A stretch of DNA of 64,000 nucleotides from positions 19,517-83,516 of the forward strand of contig JAXMCE010000015.1 in NCBI GenBank assembly GCA_046349515.1, in the 5' to 3' direction. Of this stretch, positions 45,706 to 54,349 are shown piece after piece (positions within the stretch are counted from its first letter, which is position 1; every line of letters starts with the position of its first letter). The notes below the pieces were generated by a model. The model did not search any database. It was not told the origin of the DNA and saw only the letters and a program-made list of their open reading frames with translations. The stretch comes from JBGPGW01 sp046349515 (GTDB lineage: Bacteria; Pseudomonadota; Alphaproteobacteria; CADEGL01). The position numbers and the translations under genes were made by a program.

Positions 45706-46692
45706 GTGCGCATAACGGTCTTTGCCGCTTTTGCGGTCGGGATATCGCTGTTCATCGGCCTCCTGCTCTACTACGGGCTCGGTGACGTGCTTGTCGCCCT
45801 TCGGGCGGTGGGCTGGGGTTTCTTCGTCATTGCGCTGTTCCACCTCGTGCCGTTGAGCTTCGACGCCCAGGCGTGGCGTCTCCTCCTCGATTCGCCCGTG
45901 CGGTGCGGCTTCGGCCAGGCCTGCCGCATCCGCTGGATCGGCGAGTCGGTCAACGGCCTCCTGCCGGCGGCGCAAATCGGCGGCGAGGTGGTGCGGGCGC
46001 GGCTTGCGACTCTCCGAGGCGTTCCGCTTCCGGCGGCCGGCGCGTCCGTCACCGTCGACGTCACGCTGGGCTCGGCCACCCAGATCGCCTTCTCGCTCAT
46101 CGGGCTCGCGGGTCTTGCGGTGATGAGCGCCGAAAGCGGCGGCACGGTGGTCTGGTCGCTCACCGCGGGCCTCGTCGTGTTCGCGATCCTGATCCTCCTT
46201 TTCTTTGCCGTGCAAAAGGTCGGCCCAGGCCGACTCGTTGTCGGCTTGATCGGGCGGCTCGCGCCGCGCCGGCAGTTCGGCATTGACGGCGGCCAGGCGC
46301 AGGCCCTCGATCGCGAGATCGCCGGAATCTATGGCCGCCGCCCTGATCTCTGGCGGTCGGCCGCGTTTCGGTTCGGCGGCTGGCTGCTCGGCGCCGGCGA
46401 AGTCTGGCTCGGGCTCAAGTTCCTCGGCGAGCCGATCGGCATTGGCCAGGCGGTCGTCGTCGAAAGCCTCATCCAATTGCTGCGGAGTGCCGCCTTCCTC
46501 GTGCCTGCGGCGCTCGGCGTTCAGGAAGGCGGATTCGTGCTGCTCGCGGCGGCGCTCGGCCTCGGGCCGGAGACGGGCCTCGCGCTTTCCCTCATCCGTC
46601 GGGTGCGCGATCTCGTCCTCGGCGTGCCCGGGCTCGTTGCCTGGCAGGTGACGGAGGGGCTCGTCGCGCGCCTCAGGCGCACGATTCTCTAG
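45706..46692 (+). CDS. HpnL-like / lysylphosphatidylglycerol-synthase TM-region protein
   Basis: The 328-residue integral membrane protein has about eight hydrophobic segments and belongs to the flippase-like UPF0104 group. Marks are WIGESVNGLLPAAQIGGEVVRARLA near 80-105, and the C-terminal LIQLLRSAAFLVPAALGVQEGGFVLLAAALGLG, both typical of HpnL, linked to hopanoid biosynthesis. No squalene-hopene cyclase is in the window, so the hopanoid link stays inference. The start is GTG at 45706 after GGGGACAG; a longer frame from 45532 would add a stretch of non-membrane residues. It converges on the LOG-family gene with three bases between stops. Confidence 0.86.
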   Translation: MRITVFAAFAVGISLFIGLLLYYGLGDVLVALRAVGWGFFVIALFHLVPLSFDAQAWRLLLDSPVRCGFGQACRIRWIGESVNGLLPAAQIGGEVVRARLATLRGVPLPAAGASVTVDVTLGSATQIAFSLIGLAGLAVMSAESGGTVVWSLTAGLVVFAILILLFFAVQKVGPGRLVVGLIGRLAPRRQFGIDGGQAQALDREIAGIYGRRPDLWRSAAFRFGGWLLGAGEVWLGLKFLGEPIGIGQAVVVESLIQLLRSAAFLVPAALGVQEGGFVLLAAALGLGPETGLALSLIRRVRDLVLGVPGLVAWQVTEGLVARLRRTIL

Positions 46693-46695
46693 AGT

Positions 46696-47280
46696 CTAGA
46701 ACCATTTCGCTGACGGGCTGACGACCGGCTCGGGCGCGCGCTGGAGCGCGTCGAGCACGTCATCCACCCGCTCGACCACGGTCAGCAGCCTCAAATGCGC
46801 GGGCTTCGCGTAGCCGACCGTGACCATCTCATGGATGAGGTCGAGGAGAGGCGCCCAGTACCCGCTCTCGTTCACGAGGACGATCGGCTTGTCATGGAGA
46901 CGCAGCTGGCGCCAGCTCATCATCTCGAACGTCTCGTCGAGCGTGCCGATGCCGCCCGGAAGGACGGCGAAGCCGTCCGAGAGATCGAACATCTTGCGCT
47001 TGCGTTCGTGCATGTTGTCGACGACGTAGAGCTCCGACACGCCGCCATGGCCGGCCTCGGCCTCGACGAGATGCTGGGGAATGATGCCGATCACGTGGCC
47101 GCCCGCGGCGAGCGCCGCGTCCGCGATGATGCCCATGAGCCCGACGCGGCCGCCGCCATAGACGAGCGTCACGCCGGCCTTGGCCAGGATCTGGCCGAGC
47201 CGGCGCGCGGCCTGGCGATGGCTCTCCGGCACGTCTTGCGACGATCCGCAGTAGACGCATACCGAGCGAATGGCTGTCAT
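46696..47280 (-). CDS. LOG-family protein (TIGR00730)
   Basis: The 194-residue protein has the lysine-decarboxylase-like Rossmann fold of LOG enzymes, which release free cytokinin bases from nucleotide monophosphates. The signature PGGIGTLDETFEMMSWRQL near 108-126 is complete, with the catalytic Arg and Glu, and VYCGSSQD opens the protein and VYGGGRVGLMG lies near 40. Many bacterial members act on nucleotide monophosphates of general metabolism; a cytokinin role is not shown. The start is ATG at 47280. Confidence 0.93.
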   Translation of the reverse strand: MTAIRSVCVYCGSSQDVPESHRQAARRLGQILAKAGVTLVYGGGRVGLMGIIADAALAAGGHVIGIIPQHLVEAEAGHGGVSELYVVDNMHERKRKMFDLSDGFAVLPGGIGTLDETFEMMSWRQLRLHDKPIVLVNESGYWAPLLDLIHEMVTVGYAKPAHLRLLTVVERVDDVLDALQRAPEPVVSPSAKWF

Positions 47281-47464
47281 GTCGTCCCGTGTCGTGGCGC
47301 GGGGGGCGCGTGCCGTCCCCGGTTCTCAGACCCTAGTGCCGCGATTCTGAACCGATCGTGAAATCCGCTGTTTTTAATTCGCCCGTTCCTCCTGCGCCCG
47401 GCGCCTTCGCGGATTGACCGGAGGCTTGTTGGCCCACGATTTGGCGCCTCATTCAGGGAAATGC

Positions 47465-47495
47465 TTGAACAGAATGTTTCAAAAAGACGTATAAT
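47465..47495 (+). promoter_or_regulatory. Candidate promoter of the cytochrome c' operon
   Basis: TTGAAC at 47465-47470 and a perfect TATAAT at 47490-47495 lie 19 bases apart in an AT-rich island, about 90 bases before the cytochrome c' ATG. The spacer is two bases longer than ideal. The whole gap 47281-47585 (305 bases) holds no gene; only this island stands out from its GC-rich surroundings. Confidence 0.5.
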
Positions 47496-47585
47496 TTTAT
47501 TTCGCCTCGCTGGCTTAATGTCACTCACTTGCAACCCGGATGAGCGGGAATCAGCCCGAAGATCGCTATCCTGTTGGGGGAACGC

Positions 47586-48050
47586 ATGAAATCCAAGTTT
47601 CTTTTCACCATCGCCGCGGGTGTGATCGTCGGCGGGATTGTCGTTGCGACCGGCAGCTCGGCCGGGCCGGCCGAATCGGTCAAGTATCGGCAGAACCTGA
47701 TGAAGGCCAACGGGGCCCATATGGGCGACATCTCAATGCTGGTAAAGGGCGAGGTGGCCTTCGGTGCTCCGCATGTCGTGGCCCAGGCGGAGGGGCTCGA
47801 GGCTTCTGCGAAGCTCGTTGCCGATTCCTTCAAGGACAAGACCGGCGATACCGGCCCGACGGCGGCCAAGGCCAACATCTGGACCGATTGGCAGGGCTTC
47901 CAAGAAAAAGCCAAGGCTCTCGAGACGGAAAGCGCCAAGCTCGTCGCGGTCGCGAAAAAAGGCGACATGAACGCGATCGGCGAGCAGGTGAAGGCCGTTG
48001 GTGCCGCCTGCGGTGGGTGCCACGAGACGTTCCGCGAGAAGAAGAGCTGA
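47586..48050 (+). CDS. Cytochrome c' family protein
   Basis: The 154-residue periplasmic protein has a signal peptide (about 1-30) and a four-helix cytochrome c' domain. The haem-binding CGGCH lies near the C-terminus (ACGGCHETFREKKS), as in the family, with a conserved Arg following. The N-terminal helix carries YRQNLMKANGAHMGDI, and WTDWQGFQEKAKALETESAKLVAVAKKGD matches the typical third helix. Cytochromes c' bind NO and may protect against it. ATG 47586 has GGGGGAA upstream. A diheme cytochrome gene follows 68 bp on. Confidence 0.92.
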   Translation: MKSKFLFTIAAGVIVGGIVVATGSSAGPAESVKYRQNLMKANGAHMGDISMLVKGEVAFGAPHVVAQAEGLEASAKLVADSFKDKTGDTGPTAAKANIWTDWQGFQEKAKALETESAKLVAVAKKGDMNAIGEQVKAVGAACGGCHETFREKKS

Positions 48051-48118
48051 TCGCCATTCACATCGTTTCGTCGACGGCGCGCGGGACACGCTTTCGCGCG
48101 CCGTTTCATTTGAGGCTC

Positions 48119-48997
48119 GTGGTTCTTCGTCTCATCGGCGCGGTCGCCCTCGCGGCCTTGGCGGGCATGGCTGCGCGCGCGGACGATCTCGTCGAGCGCG
48201 GCGCCTATCTCGCGGCCATCGGAGGCTGCGCCGGCTGTCACACCGATGTCGCGGGGAAGGGGCCGGCCTATGCCGGCGGGCGTGCCCTCGCGACGCCCAT
48301 GGGAACGTTTTTCGGTCCCAACATCACGCCCGATCCTGTCCACGGCATCGGCGCCTGGAGCGAGGCGGATGTCCTCCGCGCCTTGCGGCACGGCGTGGGG
48401 CGCGGCGGCGTCGATCTCTACCCGGCCTTTCCCTATCCGTCCTTCACCGGCATCACCGATGAGGACGCCCGCGCCATCAAGGCCTATCTGTTTTCGCTCC
48501 CGGCCGTGGCGGCGCCGAGCAAGCCGCATGATCTTCGTTTTCCCTTCAGTTGGCGGCTCCTGATGCGCGTATGGAACTGGCTGTTCTTCACGCCGGGCCC
48601 CTTCAGGCCGGATGGCGCGCGCTCGCCCGAGTGGAATCGCGGCGCCTATCTCGTCGAGGCGCTCGGCCATTGCGCCGAATGTCACACGCCGCGCAATCTT
48701 CTGGGCGGCCTCGAGCGGAGCAAGAGCTTCTCCGGCACGCGCGACGGTCCCGAAGGCAAGTCCGTCCCCAACATCACGCCCGATCCTGAGACGGGAATCG
48801 GCAAGTGGAGCGAGGTCGACCTTACCTACTTTCTCGAGACGGGAATCCTTCCCGACGGGGATGCCACGGGCTCCGTCATGGGCGAGGTCGTGAAGAATGG
48901 CACGAGCCGTCTGACGGCCGAGGATCGGCGGGCGGTTGCGGCCTATCTCCGCAGTCTCAAGCCCATCGCGCATCGAATCGGGCGCAAGGCGCCCTAG
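48119..48997 (+). CDS. Diheme cytochrome c
   Basis: The 292-residue exported protein has a signal peptide (LRLIGAVALAALAGMAARA) and two haem-c sites, CAGCHT near residue 38 and CAECHT near 186, each in a mono-haem cytochrome fold. The repeated NITPDP...GIGxWSE block in both halves is characteristic of the alcohol dehydrogenase cytochrome subunit and related diheme cytochromes. In other bacteria this gene is often paired with cytochrome c', as here, and passes electrons to the respiratory chain. Start is GTG 48119 with GAGG close before; a TTG at 48110 is also possible. Confidence 0.88.
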   Translation: MVLRLIGAVALAALAGMAARADDLVERGAYLAAIGGCAGCHTDVAGKGPAYAGGRALATPMGTFFGPNITPDPVHGIGAWSEADVLRALRHGVGRGGVDLYPAFPYPSFTGITDEDARAIKAYLFSLPAVAAPSKPHDLRFPFSWRLLMRVWNWLFFTPGPFRPDGARSPEWNRGAYLVEALGHCAECHTPRNLLGGLERSKSFSGTRDGPEGKSVPNITPDPETGIGKWSEVDLTYFLETGILPDGDATGSVMGEVVKNGTSRLTAEDRRAVAAYLRSLKPIAHRIGRKAP

Positions 48998-49065
48998 TCC
49001 CGTCGCGTTGCGCCCGAAGGGCCGCCGTACTACCGTAGGGCGTTCGGCAGGGCAGCGGGCATGGC

Positions 49066-49488
49066 GTGAAGAGACTCGCTCTTGTGGGAGTGATCGGCGT
49101 GGCGGCGGTCGTGGCCGCCATCGCGCTCAACGAATGGTATGACGAAGGTGGCGGGCCGCAGGGCATGTTCCAGCGGAGCATGCCGGCGGCACGGCCGCGT
49201 CAGCCGTCGAAGCCACCGGAGCAGCCGACGCTCGATGTCGTCCGCACGAACGACAACGGCGACGCCGTCATTGCCGGGCGCGCGCTTCCCAACAGCGAGG
49301 TCACGGTGCTCGACGGCGGCCAGCCCATCGGGACAGTCGTGGCGGACGAGCGGGGCGATTGGATTTTCGTGCCCCACGAAACCCTGGCGCCGGGCTCGCG
49401 CGAGATCGGGCTCCTGGCCAAGCTCCCCGATGGGCGGATCATCCCCTCGGCCCGAACGGTGACTCTGGTGGTGCCGGGGAAGAGCTGA
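49066..49488 (+). CDS. Membrane-anchored Ig-like domain protein
   Basis: The 140-residue protein has an N-terminal membrane anchor (about 3-21), a Pro/Gln/Arg-rich linker (about 35-55) and a single Ig-like domain with GRALPNSEVTVLDGGQPIGTVVADERGDWIFVPHETLAPG. This domain is known from alphaproteobacterial peptidoglycan-binding proteins, where it precedes a C-terminal LysM domain; here the gene stops before any LysM. Either it is a shorter family member or it has lost its end. The start is GTG at 49066, with no strong ribosome site. Confidence 0.7.
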   Translation: MKRLALVGVIGVAAVVAAIALNEWYDEGGGPQGMFQRSMPAARPRQPSKPPEQPTLDVVRTNDNGDAVIAGRALPNSEVTVLDGGQPIGTVVADERGDWIFVPHETLAPGSREIGLLAKLPDGRIIPSARTVTLVVPGKS

Positions 49489-49509
49489 GGGCGGTCGCGG
49501 CGACGGCGA

Positions 49510-50355
49510 TCAGGGACTGACGCCGATGCCGATGCGCACATGGACGCGGAGGCGGTAGAGCCCACCCGTCCGATGTGGCTCGAGCCGCTCCCGGATGCCG
49601 CGTTCGATCGCGTCTCTCCCGGCGGCAGGGACATCGGCAAGCCACGGACCGAAGGTCATGTCGAGCATGGGGCGCCAGAAGGGCCGGTCGCTCGGCACTT
49701 CGGGCGTGAATCGGATCTCGCGCTCCTCGACCGTCCCGAAGCCGGCCTCCGTGAAGAGACGCGCGAGCGTTCCCGAGCCGCCCAGGCGAAAGGGAATGGC
49801 GGCGGACTCGCGAAGGTGTGAGCCGAGGACGGCGAGGCCTGCCTCGCGCACCGCGTGCATCGCGGTCGTGTCCTCGACGGGCCCCCAGACCATGAAACCC
49901 GCGCGACCGCCCGGCACGAGGACCCGTCTCGCCTCGGCGAGGGCCCGTGCGGGGTCGGGCACGAACATGAGGCCAAACCGGCAGGTAACCGAATCGAAGT
50001 GCCGTGCCGGAAAGGGCAGGGACTCCATGTCCGCGATCTCGAAGGCAAGATTGCCGAGCGCGGCGGCCTCGGCGCGTCGGCGCGCGCTCGACAGCATCGC
50101 GGGCACCATGTCGGTCGCCGTGACCGATCCTTGGGCTCCCACGAGCCGCGCGATGGTGAGGGCCGGCTCGCCCGTGCCGGAGGCAAGATCGAGAACTTTC
50201 TGTCCCGGACCGATGCCGACCGCCTCGATGAGCGGGCGGTTCATGCGGTCCGCGAGTTCCGCGATCGCATCGGCCCAGCGGTCCCAAAAGGGCGCGCGGC
50301 CCTGCCAATCGGTCCGCACGTCGTCCTTGCCGGGTGCGTCGCTCGTCCTCGCCAT
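49510..50355 (-). CDS. Class I SAM-dependent methyltransferase, UbiE-like
   Basis: The 281-residue protein has motif I in KVLDLASGTGEPALTIARLVG near 56-76, the acidic residue in VTATDMVPAMLSSARRRA near 82-99 and DMESLPFPARHFDSVTCRFGLMFVPDPARALAEARRVL, the UbiE/Coq5-like pattern. Substrate unknown. I start at 50355; an ATG 13 codons upstream (50394) gives a Ser-rich extension not typical of the family. It is divergent from the receiver-domain gene and convergent with the Ig-like gene. Confidence 0.86.
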   Translation of the reverse strand: MARTSDAPGKDDVRTDWQGRAPFWDRWADAIAELADRMNRPLIEAVGIGPGQKVLDLASGTGEPALTIARLVGAQGSVTATDMVPAMLSSARRRAEAAALGNLAFEIADMESLPFPARHFDSVTCRFGLMFVPDPARALAEARRVLVPGGRAGFMVWGPVEDTTAMHAVREAGLAVLGSHLRESAAIPFRLGGSGTLARLFTEAGFGTVEEREIRFTPEVPSDRPFWRPMLDMTFGPWLADVPAAGRDAIERGIRERLEPHRTGGLYRLRVHVRIGIGVSP

Positions 50356-50455
50356 CGTGGAATTCTCAGAGCCACGGCATGAAGCGTCAACCATGTTCGC
50401 GCATGACGACTGGTTGCATCCTCGGAACGGCTCACCCTAACGGAACGTTAAAAGG

Positions 50456-50472
50456 GCTTGGATTTGCCAAGC
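50456..50472. other. Short perfect inverted repeat
   Basis: GCTTGG and CCAAGC flank a five-base loop between the divergent methyltransferase and receiver genes. The stem is six bases. A further separated repeat, GTCATGGAC at 50526-50534 and GTCCATGAC at 50583-50591, lies between it and the receiver start. Either could be an operator; no function is shown. Confidence 0.3.
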
Positions 50473-50626
50473 ATTTCAAGGAGCGAGCGCCCAATGCTGA
50501 GGGAGGGTCTCTCAAGGATTCCTTAGTCATGGACCTCGACAATGGGCTCGTCGCGCCGGCTCCTCTGCGGCTGCGCGCCCAAGTCCATGACGAGGCCGAA
50601 CCCTGTCGAAGCCCGCGAATCACGAC

Positions 50627-51034
50627 GTGCGCATTCTCATCGTCGACGACCAGGGCGGCGCGCTCGATGTCGTGGTCTCGGTCCTGCGCGCCCTTGGATT
50701 CCCTGACGTGCATCGCGTGACCTCGGGCGAGGAGGGCATCGCCTATCTGACGGCCCATCGGGTCGACCTCATCATCGTCGATCTGAGCTGCGGCTCCTCG
50801 AAGCACGTGGCGCTCGCGCGCTTCCTCAGCGAGCACGAGGATCCGGCGGTTCAGGAAATCCCTCTGATCCTTCTGTCCCGACCGGCGTTGGGTGCCGAGG
50901 AGATCGGCGAGGGTGCGAGCGATGTCGATCCCGCGACGGGCGGAACCGCCGACACCGACTCGCTCATGGGCCAGCTGACGGACATCGTCGGCAGGGCTGC
51001 CGTCCGCGACAAGAAGAAGCGCATCCTCCACTAA
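50627..51034 (+). CDS. Receiver-like single-domain protein
   Basis: The 135-residue protein has the fold marks of a CheY-type receiver: acidic pair Asp7-Asp8 in ILIVDDQ, Asp52 in LIIVDLS at the usual phosphorylation site, and LILLSRP in the fifth strand. The conserved lysine of the last loop is not present there (Arg-Pro appears) and the C-terminus is Gly/Asp/Thr-rich and then basic (KKKRILH). It has no output domain and no kinase beside it. Either a degenerate receiver or a distant stand-alone phosphate sink. The GTG start at 50627 sets the family N-terminus. Confidence 0.72.
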   Translation: MRILIVDDQGGALDVVVSVLRALGFPDVHRVTSGEEGIAYLTAHRVDLIIVDLSCGSSKHVALARFLSEHEDPAVQEIPLILLSRPALGAEEIGEGASDVDPATGGTADTDSLMGQLTDIVGRAAVRDKKKRILH

Positions 51035-51099
51035 ACACGCATCCGCCGAACGGCTGCGCCCCTTCGCTCCGATCCGAGCGAACGCGGGGCGTCATGCGC

Positions 51100-51588
51100 T
51101 CAAGGTGTCGGCCATGCCATGATTGGGACGGCGCTGATGCTGTTCATGGGACTGCCCTCGATCACCCGGTCGCTATAGGCCACATAGACCAGCACGTTGC
51201 GCGTCCGGTCGTAGAAGCGGACGACCTGGAGCGTCTTGAACAGAAGACTTCGGCGCTCGTCGAAGACGCGTTCGCCATCCTTGATCTCGCCCACGATCTT
51301 GATCGGGCCGATCTGGCGGCAGGCGATGCTCGCATCGCTCGTGTCCTCGGCGACACCCACCGCTCCCTTGAGCCCGCCGGTCTCGGAGCGGCTGATGTGG
51401 CACGCGACGCCCTCGACCTTCGGATCATCGAAGCCGTCGACGACGATCTTGTCGTTGGGGCCGAAGACGCGGAAGCGCGTGCTGACCGACCCCACCGTCC
51501 CTCGCGACGGGCGATCGAGGATCCACCAGGCCAGGAGGACGAGGACCAGGAGCAGGATCGCCCCGGCGATCAATGCGATGCGTCTCAC
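51100..51588 (-). CDS. creA: CreA family protein
   Basis: The 162-residue protein has an N-terminal membrane anchor or signal (RRIALIAGAILLLVLVLLAWWI) and the CreA domain: VDGFDDPKVEGVACHISRSETGGLKGAVGVAEDTSDASIACRQIGPI and NVLVYVAYSDRVIEGSPMNSISAVPI (quoted in part: DPKVEGVACHISRSETGG). CreA is a periplasmic protein of unknown function named from the E. coli cre locus; the regulator genes creBC are not here. Two conserved cysteines may pair. Confidence 0.9.
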   Translation of the reverse strand: MRRIALIAGAILLLVLVLLAWWILDRPSRGTVGSVSTRFRVFGPNDKIVVDGFDDPKVEGVACHISRSETGGLKGAVGVAEDTSDASIACRQIGPIKIVGEIKDGERVFDERRSLLFKTLQVVRFYDRTRNVLVYVAYSDRVIEGSPMNSISAVPIMAWPTP

Positions 51589-51751
51589 AACGAGCTCCTC
51601 TCTCGATCGGACCGCGGACCCGGCCGCGTCAGGCCGATACTGCTGAAAGGATGCCGAGGGGGGAAGTCATTTGCGCGTGTGCGCGGGTCTTGCCTTTCGC
51701 GCTTCGCCAGCGTGCAATCCACTCCGCCGGGGTAATGGGCAAGGGGTTCGC

Positions 51752-53314
51752 GTGTCGAACAATTGCGGTGGCTTGTTTCTCGGGTCCGTTGCGGCCGGTC
51801 CCGATCGGATCGCGCTTCTCCAGGACGAGCGGCGGCTTAGCTATGCCGAGCTCGACTCGCGCGTCAATCGCGTCGCCCACGCGCTCGATGGTGTGGGCAT
51901 TCGGCCGGGCGACGGTGTCGCCGTGCTCATCCGGAACGACATGCGATATGTCGAGGCCGTGTTCGGCGCCTTGCGCCTTGGCGCGATCGTGACGCCCGTG
52001 ACGACCCGGGCCTCCTACCCGACGCTTCGCCACATCCTTGCCGATAGCGGCGCCAAGGTTCTCATCGCCTCGTCCGATTTCGCCGAGGAGTCGGGCCGGC
52101 TCGCGGCCGACGTGCCGTCCCTCTCGCATGTCTTCGTGGCCGACGGCGCGGGCGGCTTGCCGAGTTTCGAGTCCTGGCGGGACAGCGCGGCCGATTCGCC
52201 GATGCTCGCGCCGGTCGAACGAGAGGCCGTCGCCATGCTGTGCTACACCTCGGGTTCGACGGGCTTGCCCAAGGGCGTCACGCTCACCCATCGCGGCATC
52301 CTGTGGTGTGCCACGACAATGCGTCGCACGATGCTGCTCGGCCCCGAACACCGGTGCCTCCTGGCGGTGCCGCTGTTCCATGCGAATGCGACCACCTGCG
52401 GGTTGTGGCCGCTCCTCGAATGTGGCGGGTCGATCGTCATCCAGCGCGACTTCGAGGCCGGCGCCTTTCTTCGAGCGCTGAGCGCGTTCGGTTGCACCTA
52501 CACGACCGGCGTGCCCGCGATGTATAAGCTGCTGCTGCGCGCGGCCGTGGGCATGGAGCGGCTCGACCTCTCCTCTCTTCAGTTCGTGCTGTGCAGTTCG
52601 TCGGAGGTGCCGTTGGAGCTCCTCGTGCGGTTCAGGGAGCGGTTTGGCGTGCCGATGATCGAGGGCTACGGTTTGACGGAAGGCGGCCCCATGGTCTTGA
52701 GCAATCCGCGCTGGGGCACGACGAAGCCCGGCACGAGCGGCTTTCCCTTGCCGGGGGTCGAGATTCGGGTCGTGGCGCAGGACGACCCGACGCGCGACGT
52801 GGCCGACGGCGAGATCGGCGAGCTGCTCGTGCGGAGCCCGGGCGTCACGCCGGGCTACCATCGAAACCCTGGCCTTACGGCCGCGCGTCTGCTCGCCGGC
52901 GGCTGGCTGCGGACCCTCGACCTCGTGCGGCGGGATTCGGACGGTTACGTCAAGGTGATCGGGCGAACGGACGACATGATCATTTGCGGCGGCGAGAACA
53001 TCTACCCGACGGAGATCGAGAATCTTCTCCTTGCCCATCCTGGAATAGCCGACGTCGCGGTCGTGCCGCGGCGGGACGACATCAAGGGCGAGGTTCCGGT
53101 CGCGTTCGTCGTAGGCCGGCCGGGCCACGACGTGAGCGAGGAGGCGATCAAACGCTACGCGCTCGAACACGGCCCTGCCTATGCGCATCCGCGCTCTGTC
53201 TATTGTCTTGAAGAACTGCCGCTCACCGCCGCGAAAAAGGTCGACCGCGCCGCCTTGAAGGGGATGGCGGCCGAGCGGGGCGGGCAGTCGAACCTGGGTG
53301 GGACCTCATCATGA
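51752..53314 (+). CDS. Acyl-CoA ligase (AMP-binding), first copy
   Basis: The 520-residue adenylate-forming enzyme activates a carboxylic acid to its CoA thioester. The core motifs are complete: CYTSGSTGLPKGVTLTHRG near 162-180, GYGLTEGGPMVLSNPRWG near 304, GRTDDMIICGGENIYPTEIE near 408 and AAKKVDRAAL, with the catalytic Lys, near 500. The sequence resembles medium/long-chain and aromatic CoA ligases; the substrate is not fixed by what I can see. Start is GTG 51752 after AAGGGG; a frame from 51671 adds a Cys/Arg-rich piece. The stop overlaps the quinone oxidoreductase ATG in ATGA. Confidence 0.9.
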   Translation: MSNNCGGLFLGSVAAGPDRIALLQDERRLSYAELDSRVNRVAHALDGVGIRPGDGVAVLIRNDMRYVEAVFGALRLGAIVTPVTTRASYPTLRHILADSGAKVLIASSDFAEESGRLAADVPSLSHVFVADGAGGLPSFESWRDSAADSPMLAPVEREAVAMLCYTSGSTGLPKGVTLTHRGILWCATTMRRTMLLGPEHRCLLAVPLFHANATTCGLWPLLECGGSIVIQRDFEAGAFLRALSAFGCTYTTGVPAMYKLLLRAAVGMERLDLSSLQFVLCSSSEVPLELLVRFRERFGVPMIEGYGLTEGGPMVLSNPRWGTTKPGTSGFPLPGVEIRVVAQDDPTRDVADGEIGELLVRSPGVTPGYHRNPGLTAARLLAGGWLRTLDLVRRDSDGYVKVIGRTDDMIICGGENIYPTEIENLLLAHPGIADVAVVPRRDDIKGEVPVAFVVGRPGHDVSEEAIKRYALEHGPAYAHPRSVYCLEELPLTAAKKVDRAALKGMAAERGGQSNLGGTSS

Positions 53315-54315
53315 AGGCTGCTTACATCGAGGCCCATGGCGGACTCGACCAGATCCGCTACGGCGAGATGCCGACGCCCGTCGCGGGGCCGGGTGAAGCG
53401 CTCGTGCGCGTGCGGGCCTGCGGGCTCAACCATCTCGACCTTTTCGTGCTGAAGGGCATGCCCAACGTGCCGGTCGAGATGCCGCGCATCCCGGGCGGCG
53501 ATGCCGCGGGAGAGGTGGCGGCCCTCGGTCCGGGCGTCCGCGAACCTGCGGTCGGCACCCGCGTTCTCATCGATCCAGAGCTCGGCCGGGGGAAGGATAC
53601 GCACATCAACCGCAACCGGGTCTTGGGCGAGCACTTGAACGGCGGGCTCTGCGAGTTCGTCGCTGTGCCGGCGGCCAATCTCGTGCCGCTGCCCGATGAT
53701 GTCTCCTTCGAGGCGGCGGCGACCTTGCCCATCGCCATCGGCACGGCGTGGCGCATGCTGACGAGGCGCGGCCGGCTCAAGGCCGGGGAGACGCTCCTCG
53801 TGCTGGGGGCGAGCGGCGGGGTCGGCACGGCGTGCGTCCAGATCGGGCACATGATCGGGGCGCGCGTCTTTGCCTGCGCGAGCTCGGACTCGAAACTCGA
53901 GAAGCTCCGCGCCATGGGCGCCGATCACGGCATCAACTACGAGCGGGAGGATTTCTCCCGCGCGGCGTGGGAGCTGAGCGGCAAGCGCGGCATGGACGTC
54001 ATCGTCAACTTCACGGGCGGCGACACGCTGCTCCCGTCGATCAAGGCGCTCCGTGTCGGCGGGCGTCTCCTGACCTGCGGCGCCAGCGCCGGGCACGAGG
54101 CGATGGTCGATCTTCGCTATGTCTGGCGGCGCGAGGTCGATATCCTTGGTTGCAACAGCTGGGCGCGCGAGGACCTCGAGGAGCTGATCGCGCTCGTCCA
54201 GCGCGGACGCATCGTGCCGCCCATCCATGCGATCTATCCGTTGACGGCGGCGCGCGAGGCGTTTCGCGTGCTCCTCGACCGGGAGGTCGTGGGCAAGGCG
54301 ATCGTCGTACCCTGA
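53311..54315 (+). CDS. Zinc-free MDR, quinone-oxidoreductase-like
   Basis: The 334-residue medium-chain dehydrogenase has the NADPH loop LVLGASGGVGTACVQIGHMIGA near 165-186 and an N-terminal GroES-like fold (RACGLNHLDLFVLKGMP). The structural-zinc loop of alcohol dehydrogenases is replaced by a Cys-free stretch (ELGRGKDTHINRNRVLGEHLNGG), which points to quinone oxidoreductase or enoyl reductase activity rather than zinc alcohol dehydrogenase. Its start overlaps the ligase stop. It probably reduces a double bond in the pathway. Confidence 0.88.
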   Translation: MKAAYIEAHGGLDQIRYGEMPTPVAGPGEALVRVRACGLNHLDLFVLKGMPNVPVEMPRIPGGDAAGEVAALGPGVREPAVGTRVLIDPELGRGKDTHINRNRVLGEHLNGGLCEFVAVPAANLVPLPDDVSFEAAATLPIAIGTAWRMLTRRGRLKAGETLLVLGASGGVGTACVQIGHMIGARVFACASSDSKLEKLRAMGADHGINYEREDFSRAAWELSGKRGMDVIVNFTGGDTLLPSIKALRVGGRLLTCGASAGHEAMVDLRYVWRREVDILGCNSWAREDLEELIALVQRGRIVPPIHAIYPLTAAREAFRVLLDREVVGKAIVVP

Positions 54316-54349
54316 CGCGCATCGAGAGCGAAGCGAGCGAGAGGACCCC

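Noticed and set aside
42390..45785. A 1131-codon plus-strand frame across the MoxR, VWA and icd genes
   Set aside because: It crosses gene ends and strands, and the sense or antisense genes have complete family motifs; the frame is a shadow.
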